Positions 54,223 to 64,000 of a stretch of 64,000 nt of DNA are shown here, piece after piece. This DNA is from Lonicera japonica. Its lineage: Eukaryota > Streptophyta > Magnoliopsida > Dipsacales > Caprifoliaceae. The stretch lies in NCBI GenBank assembly GCA_021464415.1, contig CM038467.1, positions 50,883,309 to 50,947,308 of the forward strand. Direction: 5' to 3'. The notes below the pieces were generated by a model. The model saw only the letters and a list, made by a program, of their open reading frames with translations, had not been told where the DNA came from and ran no database searches. The translations under genes and the position numbers were made by a program. Numbering within the stretch: the stretch's first letter is position 1; the number at the start of each line of letters is the position of its first letter.

Positions 54223-55170
54223 TAGACCATTGATTTTAACTTGTCTCACAAGTCAGAAGATGCTTTCGATGAAGAAATTGAAGAAAAAATTGATCTTCAA
54301 ACGGTCTATGACCAGCTGTGTGAAGAATTGATTAAGGCCAAGAAGAGAGAATTTCATCTCAATAAAAATTTAATTTTTTTTAATGAAAAGATAGAACAAA
54401 TTCAAAAGTGCGAGGGTTTGATAGGTCAATTGAATGATGAGAAAAGCGCATTCTTAGTCAAAGTGTCTGAATTTGAACTCACAAGACAGTCTCTCCTTGA
54501 TGAGAATCAGAAGTTAAAATACAGCCTTATCTCTTTGATTAAAGACAATGCTAGCCTTAAAATTGAAGTTACGCAACTTTAAAAGAGAACTCGATAAGGC
54601 TAAATTTATCAACGTTGATATTAAGAATAGGTCTGAAAAACTCACTCACATGTTTACAAGTCCTGTTCGCTTCTTGAATGATAAAAGTGGGTTAGGTTGT
54701 GATAAGTTTGCTTTTAATTCAAATTCTAAGGAAAACCCGTCATTTGTCAAGGCAGACACATAAAAGAATTTCATGAAGAGAAAACCCATTAGGCAAATCT
54801 AAGCCATTAAAATTCCCAAGCCGGTTTCTCCTACATAAGAGAAAGTTCAAGAAGTGATTCCATTTGAATCTTACAAGTACACACTATCATAACCTTTCTA
54901 GTGTGATTTTTGCAATCACAAGGGTCAGTTAAGAGAGTTTTATTGGCAAGTGAAGAATTCGTTTTCGAGTAATTCGCCAAAGTTTATCCCCACTAGATAT
55001 AAATCCAAACCAAAGACAAGATCTTTTAGTTTTGAGGATAGGGTTAGAGTTCGAGTTTTTGAATCTACTAGGATTATCAATGAGCTTAAGGCTTTATGTT
55101 TTGGTAGTGGTCTTAAAGGTAGGCAATTTGAAGGATATGAGAAGGTTAGGACTTCAAGGGTTTCATAAGT
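54223..55170 (+). pseudogene. copia-3 coiled-coil region and second knuckle
   Basis: 54241-54582 reads a Glu/Lys-rich helix (EEIEEKIDLQTVYDQLCEELIKAKKREFHLNKNL...), predicted coiled coil, typical of the C-terminal gag of SIRE-like copia elements. After stops come IPKPVSPT and a knuckle-like CDFCNHKGQLREF near 54900. Nothing of pol follows. Confidence 0.6.
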
Positions 55171-56809
55171 TTGGGTTTTAAAGGGGTTCATTTCACCTAC
55201 TTAGGTGATTAGGAGTTTGCCTAGCATACGAGGATTGGTTGGTTGGCTATGCTAGGTATTTGCGTATAGGATCGGTCTTGTTTTAGTTCCTTACTTAGAT
55301 CCCGATTTCTATACAAGTTTGGATTTTCGTTATGAAATTTACTAAACTGTTTTAAGTTCAAGATTTTCTTGAATAATTGCATGCAATGTGATTGTTACTG
55401 GTCAATTCCGGATATCTTATAATTTTTTATATAAAGGCATAATTTGAGATATATGTGCTATATTGCCTTAATTGATTAAACCTGTGGTATGTTATCTCAA
55501 TCACATAAGAGTATGCTAGTATATCCCATATACTACACGATCTACATTGAAATATTTGAATAATCACATGGGTTAGACATGGTACTTTAAATTGAAAATT
55601 CATAAGCTCCCATATATGGACTATTTAGAAAGAAGTAGTTTAAATGTTGTCATTATATGCAGTGAGTCTTGGTGATGTAGTTTTGAGTGAAAATTTAAAA
55701 GACAAGCAAAGTGAGGAAAAAATGTAGATAGGATGGAAAAGGGCTACCATAATAGAAGGAGAACCAAAAGCTCTCAAAATATTGTATAGCTAGCCTCCAC
55801 TAGGGGTGAAAGCCTCTATTAAAACTGAATGATTGCTTGCATAAAAACATCATCAATTAAATGCAAAAATAAATAAATAAATTTGCATGTTTGAGAGGAA
55901 AAGGTTGCTTCTGGGGGAGAAAAAATTGAAAATCTAATGTCTTAAAGGCTTTTTAAATTTTCACGCATATGGGTGCATGAATCTTTCAAGACCTATGTTT
56001 ATTCAAATTGCACTTTGAATGTTCCAATTTGCATGCACAACGGGATATATATTTGAATACTTTTTATCGATTGGCGTATATATACTTACTAGTTGATTAT
56101 TATACTTTGGCCATAGTACATGTATCAATCTAATGGAAATCATAATTTTTTATTTTTTTATTTTTTTATCTTAATTGATAATTTTTGGATTTGATATATG
56201 TACATATCGATGCATGTTAAGTTATGCTAAAATTGTTTTTGTTTGACAATTTTTGCTTCGAATCTCAAAACCAGTTTTCTTTGGAAGATTGGAGATAGTT
56301 GGTTTCCTTATTTGCTACTTTCTGTGTATTCATTCCATAAGTTTCCTATCTTTTCTTGGGGGAGACATTCCATACATTTCGGGGAGACAGCACATATAAA
56401 GGGGGAGAGATTTGAATTCTTTGCATATTCCTTTGTTTTTCCTTTTTCTATTCCTCACAAAAAAGGGGAGAACAATTGGTAAAGGGGTAGAAGAAGTTAT
56501 AAGGAATTGTTGGGTTAAGGGAGATTTTGATTTCATTGATTTATTTGTTAATTTGTCTCTTATATAACCTAGATGATCTCAAAGTTTTGTTTGAGCTTTG
56601 GTGTTTCAGGTTAAAGTACAGGATTAGGAGAAGTATAAGTTTAAAGCAGCCGATTAAGAGATTCAAGGTGTTGTCATATCTTGCGTCCTTAGTTATTTTG
56701 TTATCGGCGAGAATTGATTCAGTTATTGAAATTACGTATGGGATAGCGTAGTTATAGTGATTGAGTCATCGAGTCTGTTAGGCTGTATGTATTTTGTCTC
56801 GGAATAGCC
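55171..56809. other. copia-3 internal non-coding region
   Basis: 1.6 kb in the place of pol. No RT, integrase or RNase H motif was seen in any frame. Purine tracts GGGGGAGA at about 55913, GGGGGAGA at 56360 and 56400 and AAAGGGAGAGA at 56810 recur. The ORFs are short and unrecognised. Confidence 0.5.
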
Positions 56810-56821
56810 AAAGGGAGAGAT
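56810..56821 (+). other. copia-3 polypurine tract
   Basis: AAAGGGAGAGAT immediately before the 3' LTR. Confidence 0.75.
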
Positions 56822-57923
56822 CGTAAAATCTATATTTTAGTTGGCTTTATTCCTTCGACAAACACGTTTGCTTGTAAATTATTTAAATCGTTCGAGATGA
56901 AATCTAAAGAATTACAAGTAAGCCAATCTACCAAAGTGATGCTCTGAGAATTACATCGAGAAAGATAGAGTGAACATTAGCATTTGAATATAATTTCCTA
57001 GGTGGTATTTTCAGAAAAATCCTGCCCTGCTTTTCGAACTAGTATAGTGATTGTACTTAAACCGGTCCGGCATTTAATTTCTCAAGGAATTGAATTCCAG
57101 ATTTTGGACCGCTACAGGAATTGTGGTTGGACCGGTCTGACAGTTCAACTATTCCTCAGTTTTCTTTCATTGTGCAATGATCCAGCTCTCGATAACTTGG
57201 ACCGGTCCAGCAAGGTTTTACCGAGCATTTATTTTTTATAGTAAAATTCCTTTGTAAAGTTATTTTCCTAATCAAAAAAGGTTTTTGACTCAAGCTTTTT
57301 CCTATAAATAAAACCATTGTCTTGTGTCAAAAACACACATTTTACGCATGTTTTGAGAGAGATTTTTAAACCTTAAAGAGAGATTCAAACCTCAAAACAT
57401 AAAACTACCTTAGGGAATTTTATTCATGCCAAAGCAAGTGTTCTTTTTACAAAGAACAGATCAGATCCCAAAGTGCGTGTGATTCGCTAACGGACTTGAA
57501 GAATAGTGGGATACCGTGGCAAGTGATTCGTTGTGAACCTGTTCGTGCGATTCAGATAGGAGGACTATACACGCAGAAAGTGGAGACTTTTATAGGTGGC
57601 TTATGCAATTCAAGTTTTGTAAGTCTATGTGATTTGTGATTAATCGAGTCTGTAAACCTTTGTGCATGTAGTGGATTGTTGAGGATTATTCCTGCACTGT
57701 AGGGATATCTCATTAATTCTGGTGTTTACTTATCTATTTAATTGCTTTATTAATTGCTGTGTACTAGAAAAAATTAAACAGGTTTTCCAGAATTAAAATC
57801 CATAGACTATTAGGGTTTATTTTTTGATTTGATTAAAATTGATTGTTGATAATACATCCACCTAATAGTAAACCTAGGGTTAATTTATTTAATTTGCTTC
57901 TGCGCGCCTCAACTCCTTTTTCA
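56822..57923 (+). repeat. copia-3 3' LTR
   Basis: Matches 51935-53063 over its length; first base changed (CGTAAAATC). It carries ACCGGTCC at 57061, GGACCGGTCT at 57129 and GGACCGGTCC at 57199. Confidence 0.88.
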
Positions 57924-57928
57924 AATGA

Positions 57929-58719
57929 CTTATTTTTTAAAAAAAATATTTTGGAAAACATTTTGAGAAATCGGGAAGTTCTCTCCTTTTAGAGTTTGTT
58001 TTTATGGAAGTGGTGACAGGGAAATTCTCCGTAATGGATTTTAGTGAGGAATTTCTATAGGCAGGGTTGGACAGCCACCGGCCATACTTGCCAAACCAAG
58101 AGTTGGTATGCATGACAAGGCCTTTTGTTCACCAATCTCATGACTAATGATTAGAAAAACATGTAGAAATTCACGTATATTAAGCTGACGCATTCTATAC
58201 GCAAGCATGGTTTGATGGGTAAGGTTTAGACTCCCTCATATTTGGCAGGTCTTGCTATATATCTCAAGGGCGAGTACATGTAAGGACCTTTTGATATACA
58301 TTCCCGGTACATGAATGTTCTCGTCATTCGATATACCTCAGTTTGGTACTAGGCCAAGGAGAGTGGTCCCAGGCACTTTTGGCTAGTGTAGACTCGCAAG
58401 TCCACGGCCTAGTTATGACATTGATAAGGTAAATTCACACTCGCAATAATGTATGATGATAATGGGTGCGTGCAAATAACAATGATGGAAGTACATTATG
58501 ATAAGCTCTTTAGGGTTTGTTTAAGTACTTTCAATTTTTTATTTATGAAAATATTTTCCTCAAACAATAATTATAAACAAAAAGGGAATCATGGTATCCA
58601 CCTAAATCGCATTTATGTTCTCCTATAACTAAAGCGAAAAGGAAAACAAGCAAACAAAAACGATTATCCACACATATTCTACTCTTGTTTAGAGTCCAAT
58701 CCTCTTAATTAAAAAAATC
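57929..58719 (-). other. Tat-3 5' leader
   Basis: Aligns in the same orientation with 28060-28975: GGTTGGACAGCC, CATGACAAGGCC, CGATATACCTC with flanking GTAC words. The leader ORF of Tat-1/2 is broken here. Confidence 0.7.
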
Positions 58720-58736
58720 CCCAGTAGAGTTGCCAC
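58720..58736 (-). other. Tat-3 primer binding site
   Basis: Minus-strand GTGGCAACTCTACTGGGG next to the LTR end. It corresponds to TGGCGACTCTGCTGGGG of Tat-1 with two transitions. Confidence 0.65.
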
Positions 58737-58964
58737 TGTAAGAACCCACGTTCTCACTGCCTAAGTCCTCGTGGATGGTGATTTCGTATTGCTTTGAAAA
58801 TCAGTTTTAAAAAGAATAAGAGTCACTAGTTTATTTTACTAAACAAACAAAAAGTTTGTGTAAAAGAGACATATTTATGGACTAAATATCCTCTCATACA
58901 CAATGTATGCAAAAACTAGTTGATTTGATGTTTCGAAGATTAAGTTATAAATTGGGAAGGTGTA

Positions 58965-60506
58965 TATTGACCTAAAGGTCTTAATCTTATTTTGATAATA
59001 ACAATAATTTAATCATGTGTAATTTAATAGGTTCTTGATTTAAGATTATAGCTTTCTTATTTGAAAAATCAAGAATAACATGATTGCTCAAAGGAAGTTT
59101 GACAAGGATCATTCAATCAATATCCGATCAAGTCAACAAAGCAATGGACTAGCAAGAGATCATCTTATGACACACATGCTAGCAATACATTTCATGAAGC
59201 ACAAAGATCAACGATCACACACAAAAGCTTCAAGACAAAATCTTCAAGTGAATATCAAATTGAAGAAACAAATCGAAGCTTTCAAAGACTCGTTCATTCA
59301 TTAATTGAGTGAGTGCTTAGGTATTATGTAAAGTTTCTTATTTGATTATTTGTATAGCTCACATATATATTTATATATCATTCTTAGATTGATCAAAATC
59401 AGTTTGAATCAAAATTTCTTTGAAAACATCATTCTTGCAAAAACTGGTTTTCAAATAAATTCATATTAAATTCAAATGATCATATTTTAAGTTTTTCCAA
59501 AACTAGGTGTCTTAGGAACTTATTTTTGAAGTCCCCAAAGAATTAGAATTGATTTTGGAGCTTATATGCAAAAGTGCAAAAATTGGGATTTTGGCCTGAT
59601 GGACAGTAGCCATCAGTCGACTACTGAGGCTCCATCAGTCGACTGATGGTTTTTCTTAGTCGACTGAGGCTCTAGAATATAGCCGTTGGATTTTTGATTT
59701 TTTAATATTTTTGGTACAAATCTTCCGCCAAACTTCTTAAACGGCTATATCACTTTTGGGACTATATATACATTATCTAAGACTCATTCTACACACCTTG
59801 AATCATTCATAAACTCTATTCTTCATCTATCTTCATTATTCAAAGATTCAAGAAATTGTTTTTGATCAATCATTCTTATTGAGCTATAAATCTTGATCAA
59901 TCAAGTAACTCTAGTGTGAGCTTCAATTGTTTTCTTTTAAACACTTGAGAGTTATTGTAAATTGGTGTGAATCACCAAATAATTTAGTATTCAATTGTGA
60001 GAGATAAATGTCATAGGAAAAACAAGAAGGTAAATTCTTGTTTAGAAATTGTGAAAGGTAAATTTCATAAGGTTAGCAAGAGAGAGATTCTTGTGTGAAT
60101 ATTATGGTCAAGCAATATTTGTAAAGAGTGTGTGAGATGATACACTTGTAGTGGTTTGATCTTCACCCGGAAGGAAATTGGAATTAGTGGAAATTCTCGG
60201 GGAACTAACCGAGTGCGGACTATGGTTTGGTAAATCAAAACCGTGTGGACAAAAAAAGCCTTGGACTTCAAATCGGTTCAATCTTTCTTACTCAATCTCT
60301 TTATTTACTTGCTACATTATTACTTGCTTTGAGATTGTTTGATTATTTGCTCTTGTGTTTAATTGTTTATTTCTTACATTCCTTGATATATTGGTTTAGT
60401 AAATTTGTTTTACTTAAACATTTTTAGAAAAGTTTTAAATTCAGCATTAAAGTATTTAAACCCTATTCACCCCCCCCCCCCCTCTAGGGTTGAAATCCGA
60501 CCAACA
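58965..60506 (+). mobile_element. SIRE/Maximus-like copia solo LTR
   Basis: 1,542 bp, starts TATTGACCTAAAGGTCTTAA and ends TAGGGTTGAAATCCGACCAACA after a 14-base C run, wording typical of SIRE-like LTRs. Flanked by the perfect 5-bp duplication GTGTA (58960-58964, 60507-60511). No internal region. Carries CCATCAGTCGACTGATGG (59632-59649) and two CAGTCGACT variants, about 100 bp before the TATA box at 59763-59770. Confidence 0.8.
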
Positions 60507-61342
60507 GTGTAAGGCACCCAATTAGCCTTTTCGGTCTCTCAAGTAAGATATTCGCGTGTTATAATTCGATTATTGTGTGCTATTGCAATCACTTTATAGC
60601 TTTTCGTGCTTGCTTTAAAAATTAAAATTTTGGGGATGGGATGAAAATGATGTGTTTCTTAATTTGTCCAGGATTTTGAAAATAAGTGTGAGTGTCTGAT
60701 TTGAAAAAAAGAGTTTGATAATAATAAATGCAATGAAACAAGTAATTTTAAAAGCATTGGGCTTTTCGGAAACTGATTCGATGTGGAATCTTATATTCGA
60801 TGTAATATAAGGCGAGTTGACCGATTGTGTACCATGGTTTATTGATTAAACCGGTATATATGGCACTAATGCTCTCACAATCGAGTATTTATCACATATA
60901 CACTGTAATCTATGAGTTATATAGATTGGATATATAACGATTATCGATTCTTTCGTATAATAACATCGCTAATCTGCGATTTTGAAAAAGTAAGAAATTC
61001 ATAATACTATTTTAGAATTAGATTAAGGTTTTTTTATATGCCTTTGGTTTTGAAAAATAATTTTAAAAAGGGGTTTGAAAAGCTATAAAGTGATATTAAT
61101 TATGCAGACAAGAGTCTGAATTATAAGACCGACAAATAAAAAAAAGGAGAGAAAAAATTATACTAGAGCCCTTTCGGGGGGAGAGAATATAGTCTCTTGG
61201 TGTGTACCATGAAATCACCTTGATTGTTGATGAAAACTATGAATGGATGGGGGGTGTCTATATATAGCCGTAGATTAGTTAGAGAGCACGAAAATAAAAT
61301 GTAACTAGGACTCTAGCAGCTTATCACAAAGCCTTACCACTG

Positions 61343-61900
61343 TTGGATGATGCTGAGTTTTGGATATGTATTGGAAATAGAAGTCTTCTAGAATCTCTAA
61401 AAATTTGATGCCAATCAAAGTTAGGGAAGGACTCAGTTTCCTCAGGTTGGTACGAAGAGTTTTACCCGCGTAGAAAACGTACTTGCATACAACAAGCACA
61501 TTTGTTGTACGACAAGTGAAGTTCTGTCCATTGGATGATACTATTCATTTTATATGTATTGTAAATAAAGGTATGATAGACTCTTTTAAAATTTTAAGCT
61601 GATCGGAGTTCGAGAGGGACTCGATTTTCTCAGATTGGTACGAAGTGTTTTTCCCGCATAGGAAACGTACTTGGATACAACAAGTGAAGTTTTATCCATT
61701 GGACGATGTTGAGTTTTGGATATGTAAAGTAAATAGAAGTCTTATTCTAGAATCTTTCAAAATTTGAAGCTAATCGGAGGTCGAGAAAGACTCTGTTTGC
61801 TCGGATTGGTACGAAGAGTTTGTCTAGTGTAGGAAACGTACTCACGTACAACAAGCTCACTTGTTGTACAACAAGTGAAGTTTCAGCTATTGGATTTTGC
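61343..61900 (-). repeat. Tandem ~188-bp repeats in the Tat-3 LTR U3
   Basis: TTGGATGA-type landmarks at 61343, 61531, 61699 and 61890 (spacing 188, 168, 191). Each unit has GGTACGAAGAGTTT, GAAAACGTACTT and ACAACAAG. The third ends with the 16-bp palindrome CTTGTTGTACAACAAG (61860-61875). Confidence 0.75.
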
Positions 61901-62213
61901 TAATTTTTTAATATGTTTTCCCTCAATATTTTCTCTGGATTACGTCCGAATTTGAGGTCGATCGGAGCTCAGGAAGGCCTCCATTTGACTACCCGAAATG
62001 AACTCTTGGTTTTCTAAATTTCGGGAGATCCGGCCATCAGATCAAGTTGATTTTTAAGTATGTTACTCTTTATGGCACTATATAATATCCCTAAAAGTTT
62101 GAGGATGATCAAATATGGAAAATTCTCATTGTACAAGTTTTCACAAGATCTAATGGTTTTCGATTTTAGCAGCCTCCGGTAATCCCCGTAACTTCTCATT
62201 CGGGTGTCCTTAT

Positions 62214-64000
62214 ATGATTAGGGTATGTAGCCTTAATGGCTATGCCCCTCCATGGACCATAAGTGGCTTAAGATACAAATATAATAACAATCATATATTG
62301 CATATACATATAACCTTTGTTCCAAGAATCTAGCAGGTCACATTTATTGTTCAAAGGTCATGCAACTAGTAGTGTATTTTCCCAAATCACATTTAAACGA
62401 GCATTTAATGGCTACACACGTTATTCCCAACCGAGGTTATTGACATGACATGCTTTAAAGTTTATCACCATATTTTCATAGGATGTGTTAAGGGAACATT
62501 CCCACCAATAGCTCCCATAATGATGTGTATATATATCATCTACTCAAAAATTATCGCATACATTTTGTCTTAGTGGTTTTTGGTTCAATTCATGGAAATA
62601 GGGGCACATATGGGTAATTTATAATACAATTATGTATTTTAGTTGGTTATAGCCATATCAATCATCAGTTGTTAATAAAGCTCCATATTCCGAAGTTTTA
62701 GTTCATGTATACACTATTGATGTGGGTTTTTATGGAATCCATAAAGTTTGCTAACATACATGTGTAATTAGTTGTGTAATCATGTTTACTAGTTTATTTG
62801 AAACCATTATCAAGCATCAATTTTGAGTTGAACATAAAAGACCTAAATTACAGTTTATATACTTAGTACAAAGTCGATTTTATATAGATTTTCAAGTATA
62901 CTAACGTAAATGCGAAATCACCTGTTTAATCATGAAAATCAAGAGATAATCAACAATTATCAACCACCAATTGAAGATTTAATTAACCCAACCCACATGC
63001 ATACAACCCAACCTAGGGTTTAAAAGAAACCCCCCAATTTTGAATATATGCTTTACACGCAACAATATAATCAATGGTTGAAAAACAAGTTTAGGTACTA
63101 ATGTTCCCACCTCAACTGGAGCTTAACATCATAATTTAAGTGTTGGATTGAAGCATTAAAGCATAACTACCAAGAACACTTTAAGCCCTAGCTTTTCCCT
63201 AACGGTGGAGAAGAAGATGGAGGATATGAAGTTAATAATCTTAAACTAAAACTTAGATTAAAGCAATGGAATCCCCCACAAAAACTCCTAAAATCGCCCC
63301 TCAACCACCCTCTCTAAGCTCTCTAGATGTGATCTATTTTGGACAATTAAATCAGTCCGTAGTCCAACAGGGGCCTGTTCAATCCCAACAATTGCCCATT
63401 GGATGAAATCTAGTACACTATTTGTATTTTGGCCATGCCACCTTGCTCGAAATTTAGATTCAGATGATCTATATATCAATGAAAAGAAGACTAAAAAATC
63501 TAAAACTTTCCTCAAGGAAGTTTCCTTAAATTATTGCTTACCATAAATCCATGCAAAGTAGCAGTCTACCACTACGTTACCAATACGATCAGATTTTAAT
63601 GATTGGTTAGGTTCCATGCAATTTTGACCCACGAGGATCATGAATTAGCTTTTGGTAAGAGCACTAAAATTGTAAAATGGATCAAAACCTAACTAACAAC
63701 ACAAACATGGATTCAATCGGTTAAAAAATGAAGAAGTTATGAGTTCTCAAAGATCGCTAAAAACAAAAATTGAGTAAAATCAAAACATGCGATTTATATG
63801 ACAATTCTATTCGGGCCACCCGAATTGTGAAATATTACTTCATGCAAACGTAATACGCCTAATATGGCATGTTGAAGTGTTGGATCATCCAAATGGGACC
63901 CGGATCTAAATTTCACCCCCAAAGCGAAGATTAAGCCATAAAAAAGCCTAAGAATGAGATTAATAAAGAAATGGGACAACGGTATTACAATACGGCTTCA
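62214..64000 (-). repeat. Probable further LTR in minus orientation
   Basis: Minus-strand start TGTAATACCGTTGTCCC (from 63989) resembles the TGTAACATCC start of the 2.29-kb solo LTR. ATTCGGGTGGCCCGAAT (complement at 63809-63825) parallels its ATTCGGGTGGTCCGAAT. No gene is recognised; the left edge was not found. Confidence 0.35.

Larger units (their letters stand above)
51935..57923 (+). mobile_element. Complete but pol-less Ty1/copia element (copia-3)
   Basis: LTRs of 1,129 bp (51935-53063) and 1,102 bp (56822-57923), perfect 5-bp duplication AATGA (51930-51934, 57924-57928), tRNA-Met PBS and polypurine tract. Between them only a broken gag with a coiled-coil region and a zinc-knuckle remnant could be read; no protease, integrase, RT or RNase H. 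It resembles gag-only derivatives of SIRE-like copia elements and would depend on enzymes from another element. It is inserted in the Tat-3 leader. Confidence 0.85.
49560..62213 (-). mobile_element. Ty3/gypsy Tat-lineage element Tat-3, diverged, 5' part
   Basis: Read leftward: 5' LTR (about 62213-58737), PBS (58736-58720), leader with motifs shared with Tat-1/2 (58719-57929), then a complete copia insertion, then leader and gag remnant (51929 to about 50280). No pol was found. The left limit is uncertain: 49560-50280 is not clearly Tat. The PBS-to-gag distance, once the copia element is removed, agrees with the ~1.14 kb of Tat-1. Confidence 0.7.
58737..62213 (-). repeat. Tat-3 5' LTR, split by a SIRE-like solo LTR
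   Basis: Shares with the Tat-1/2 LTR the segment AAGGCACCCAATTAGCCTTTTCGGTCTCT (60512-60540) and the U5-PBS junction. The outer edge near 62213 is inferred from GGGTGTCCTTA, the counterpart of GGGGTGTCTACA. A TATA-like CTATATATAG lies at 61258-61267. The U3 part differs from Tat-1/2 and consists of ~188-bp repeats. Confidence 0.65.

Overview
This window looks like a repeat-dense stretch of a eudicot plant nuclear genome. It has GT-AG introns, a plant CC-NB-LRR (NLR) disease-resistance gene copy, LTR retrotransposons of plant lineages (Ty1/copia primed by initiator tRNA-Met, Ty3/gypsy Tat lineage with two RNase H domains), a Helitron, hAT, Mutator-like and Tourist-like elements, and an L1-type LINE. 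The NLR style suggests a woody asterid, but that is only an impression. No bacterial, organellar or viral genes were seen. Nearly all the DNA is transposon-derived; the only host-type gene is the NLR, which carries two frame breaks.

Layout. 22-1850: Mutator-like foldback element with inverted arrays of ~188-bp units, flanked by a 9-bp target duplication. 2147-2440: small inverted-repeat MITE (relative at 24187-24520). 2781-6504 (-): NLR pseudogene with a proposed terminal mini-exon. 7135-12918: a ~216-bp tandem duplication whose second unit is split by a Helitron (7484-12833), itself split by a degenerate copia element (7937-12500). 14919-20531 (-): copia element with 5-bp target duplication TCTAG and an L1 fragment inserted in its 5' LTR. 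21491-22441: hAT deletion derivative with an 8-bp target duplication. 22908-23361: Tourist-like MITE. 26748-26847: assembly gap of 100 N.

26848-62213 is a nest of Tat-lineage elements. Tat-1 (-) runs leftward into the gap from an LTR at 28993-32995, which is split by an unrelated 2.29-kb solo LTR. Tat-2 (+) starts abruptly at 32996, head-to-head with Tat-1, and ends in its own 3' LTR at 47985-49559. Tat-2 carries gag-pol in essentially one reading frame and then two antisense genes between pol and the 3' LTR. One is a five-exon gene with a plant-mobile-domain-like region, the other a DUF7745-like gene. The Tat-2 LTR and both antisense genes share one promoter design: copies of the palindrome TGTCGCGCGACA just upstream of a TATA box. 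This is the most interesting system in the window. Tat-3 (-) is a diverged relative at about 49560-62213, split by a complete pol-less copia element (51935-57923, target duplication AATGA) and by a SIRE-like solo LTR (58965-60506, target duplication GTGTA). The last ~1.8 kb looks like another LTR in minus orientation.

All calls come from reading the sequence and from memory of protein families; no database search was run.
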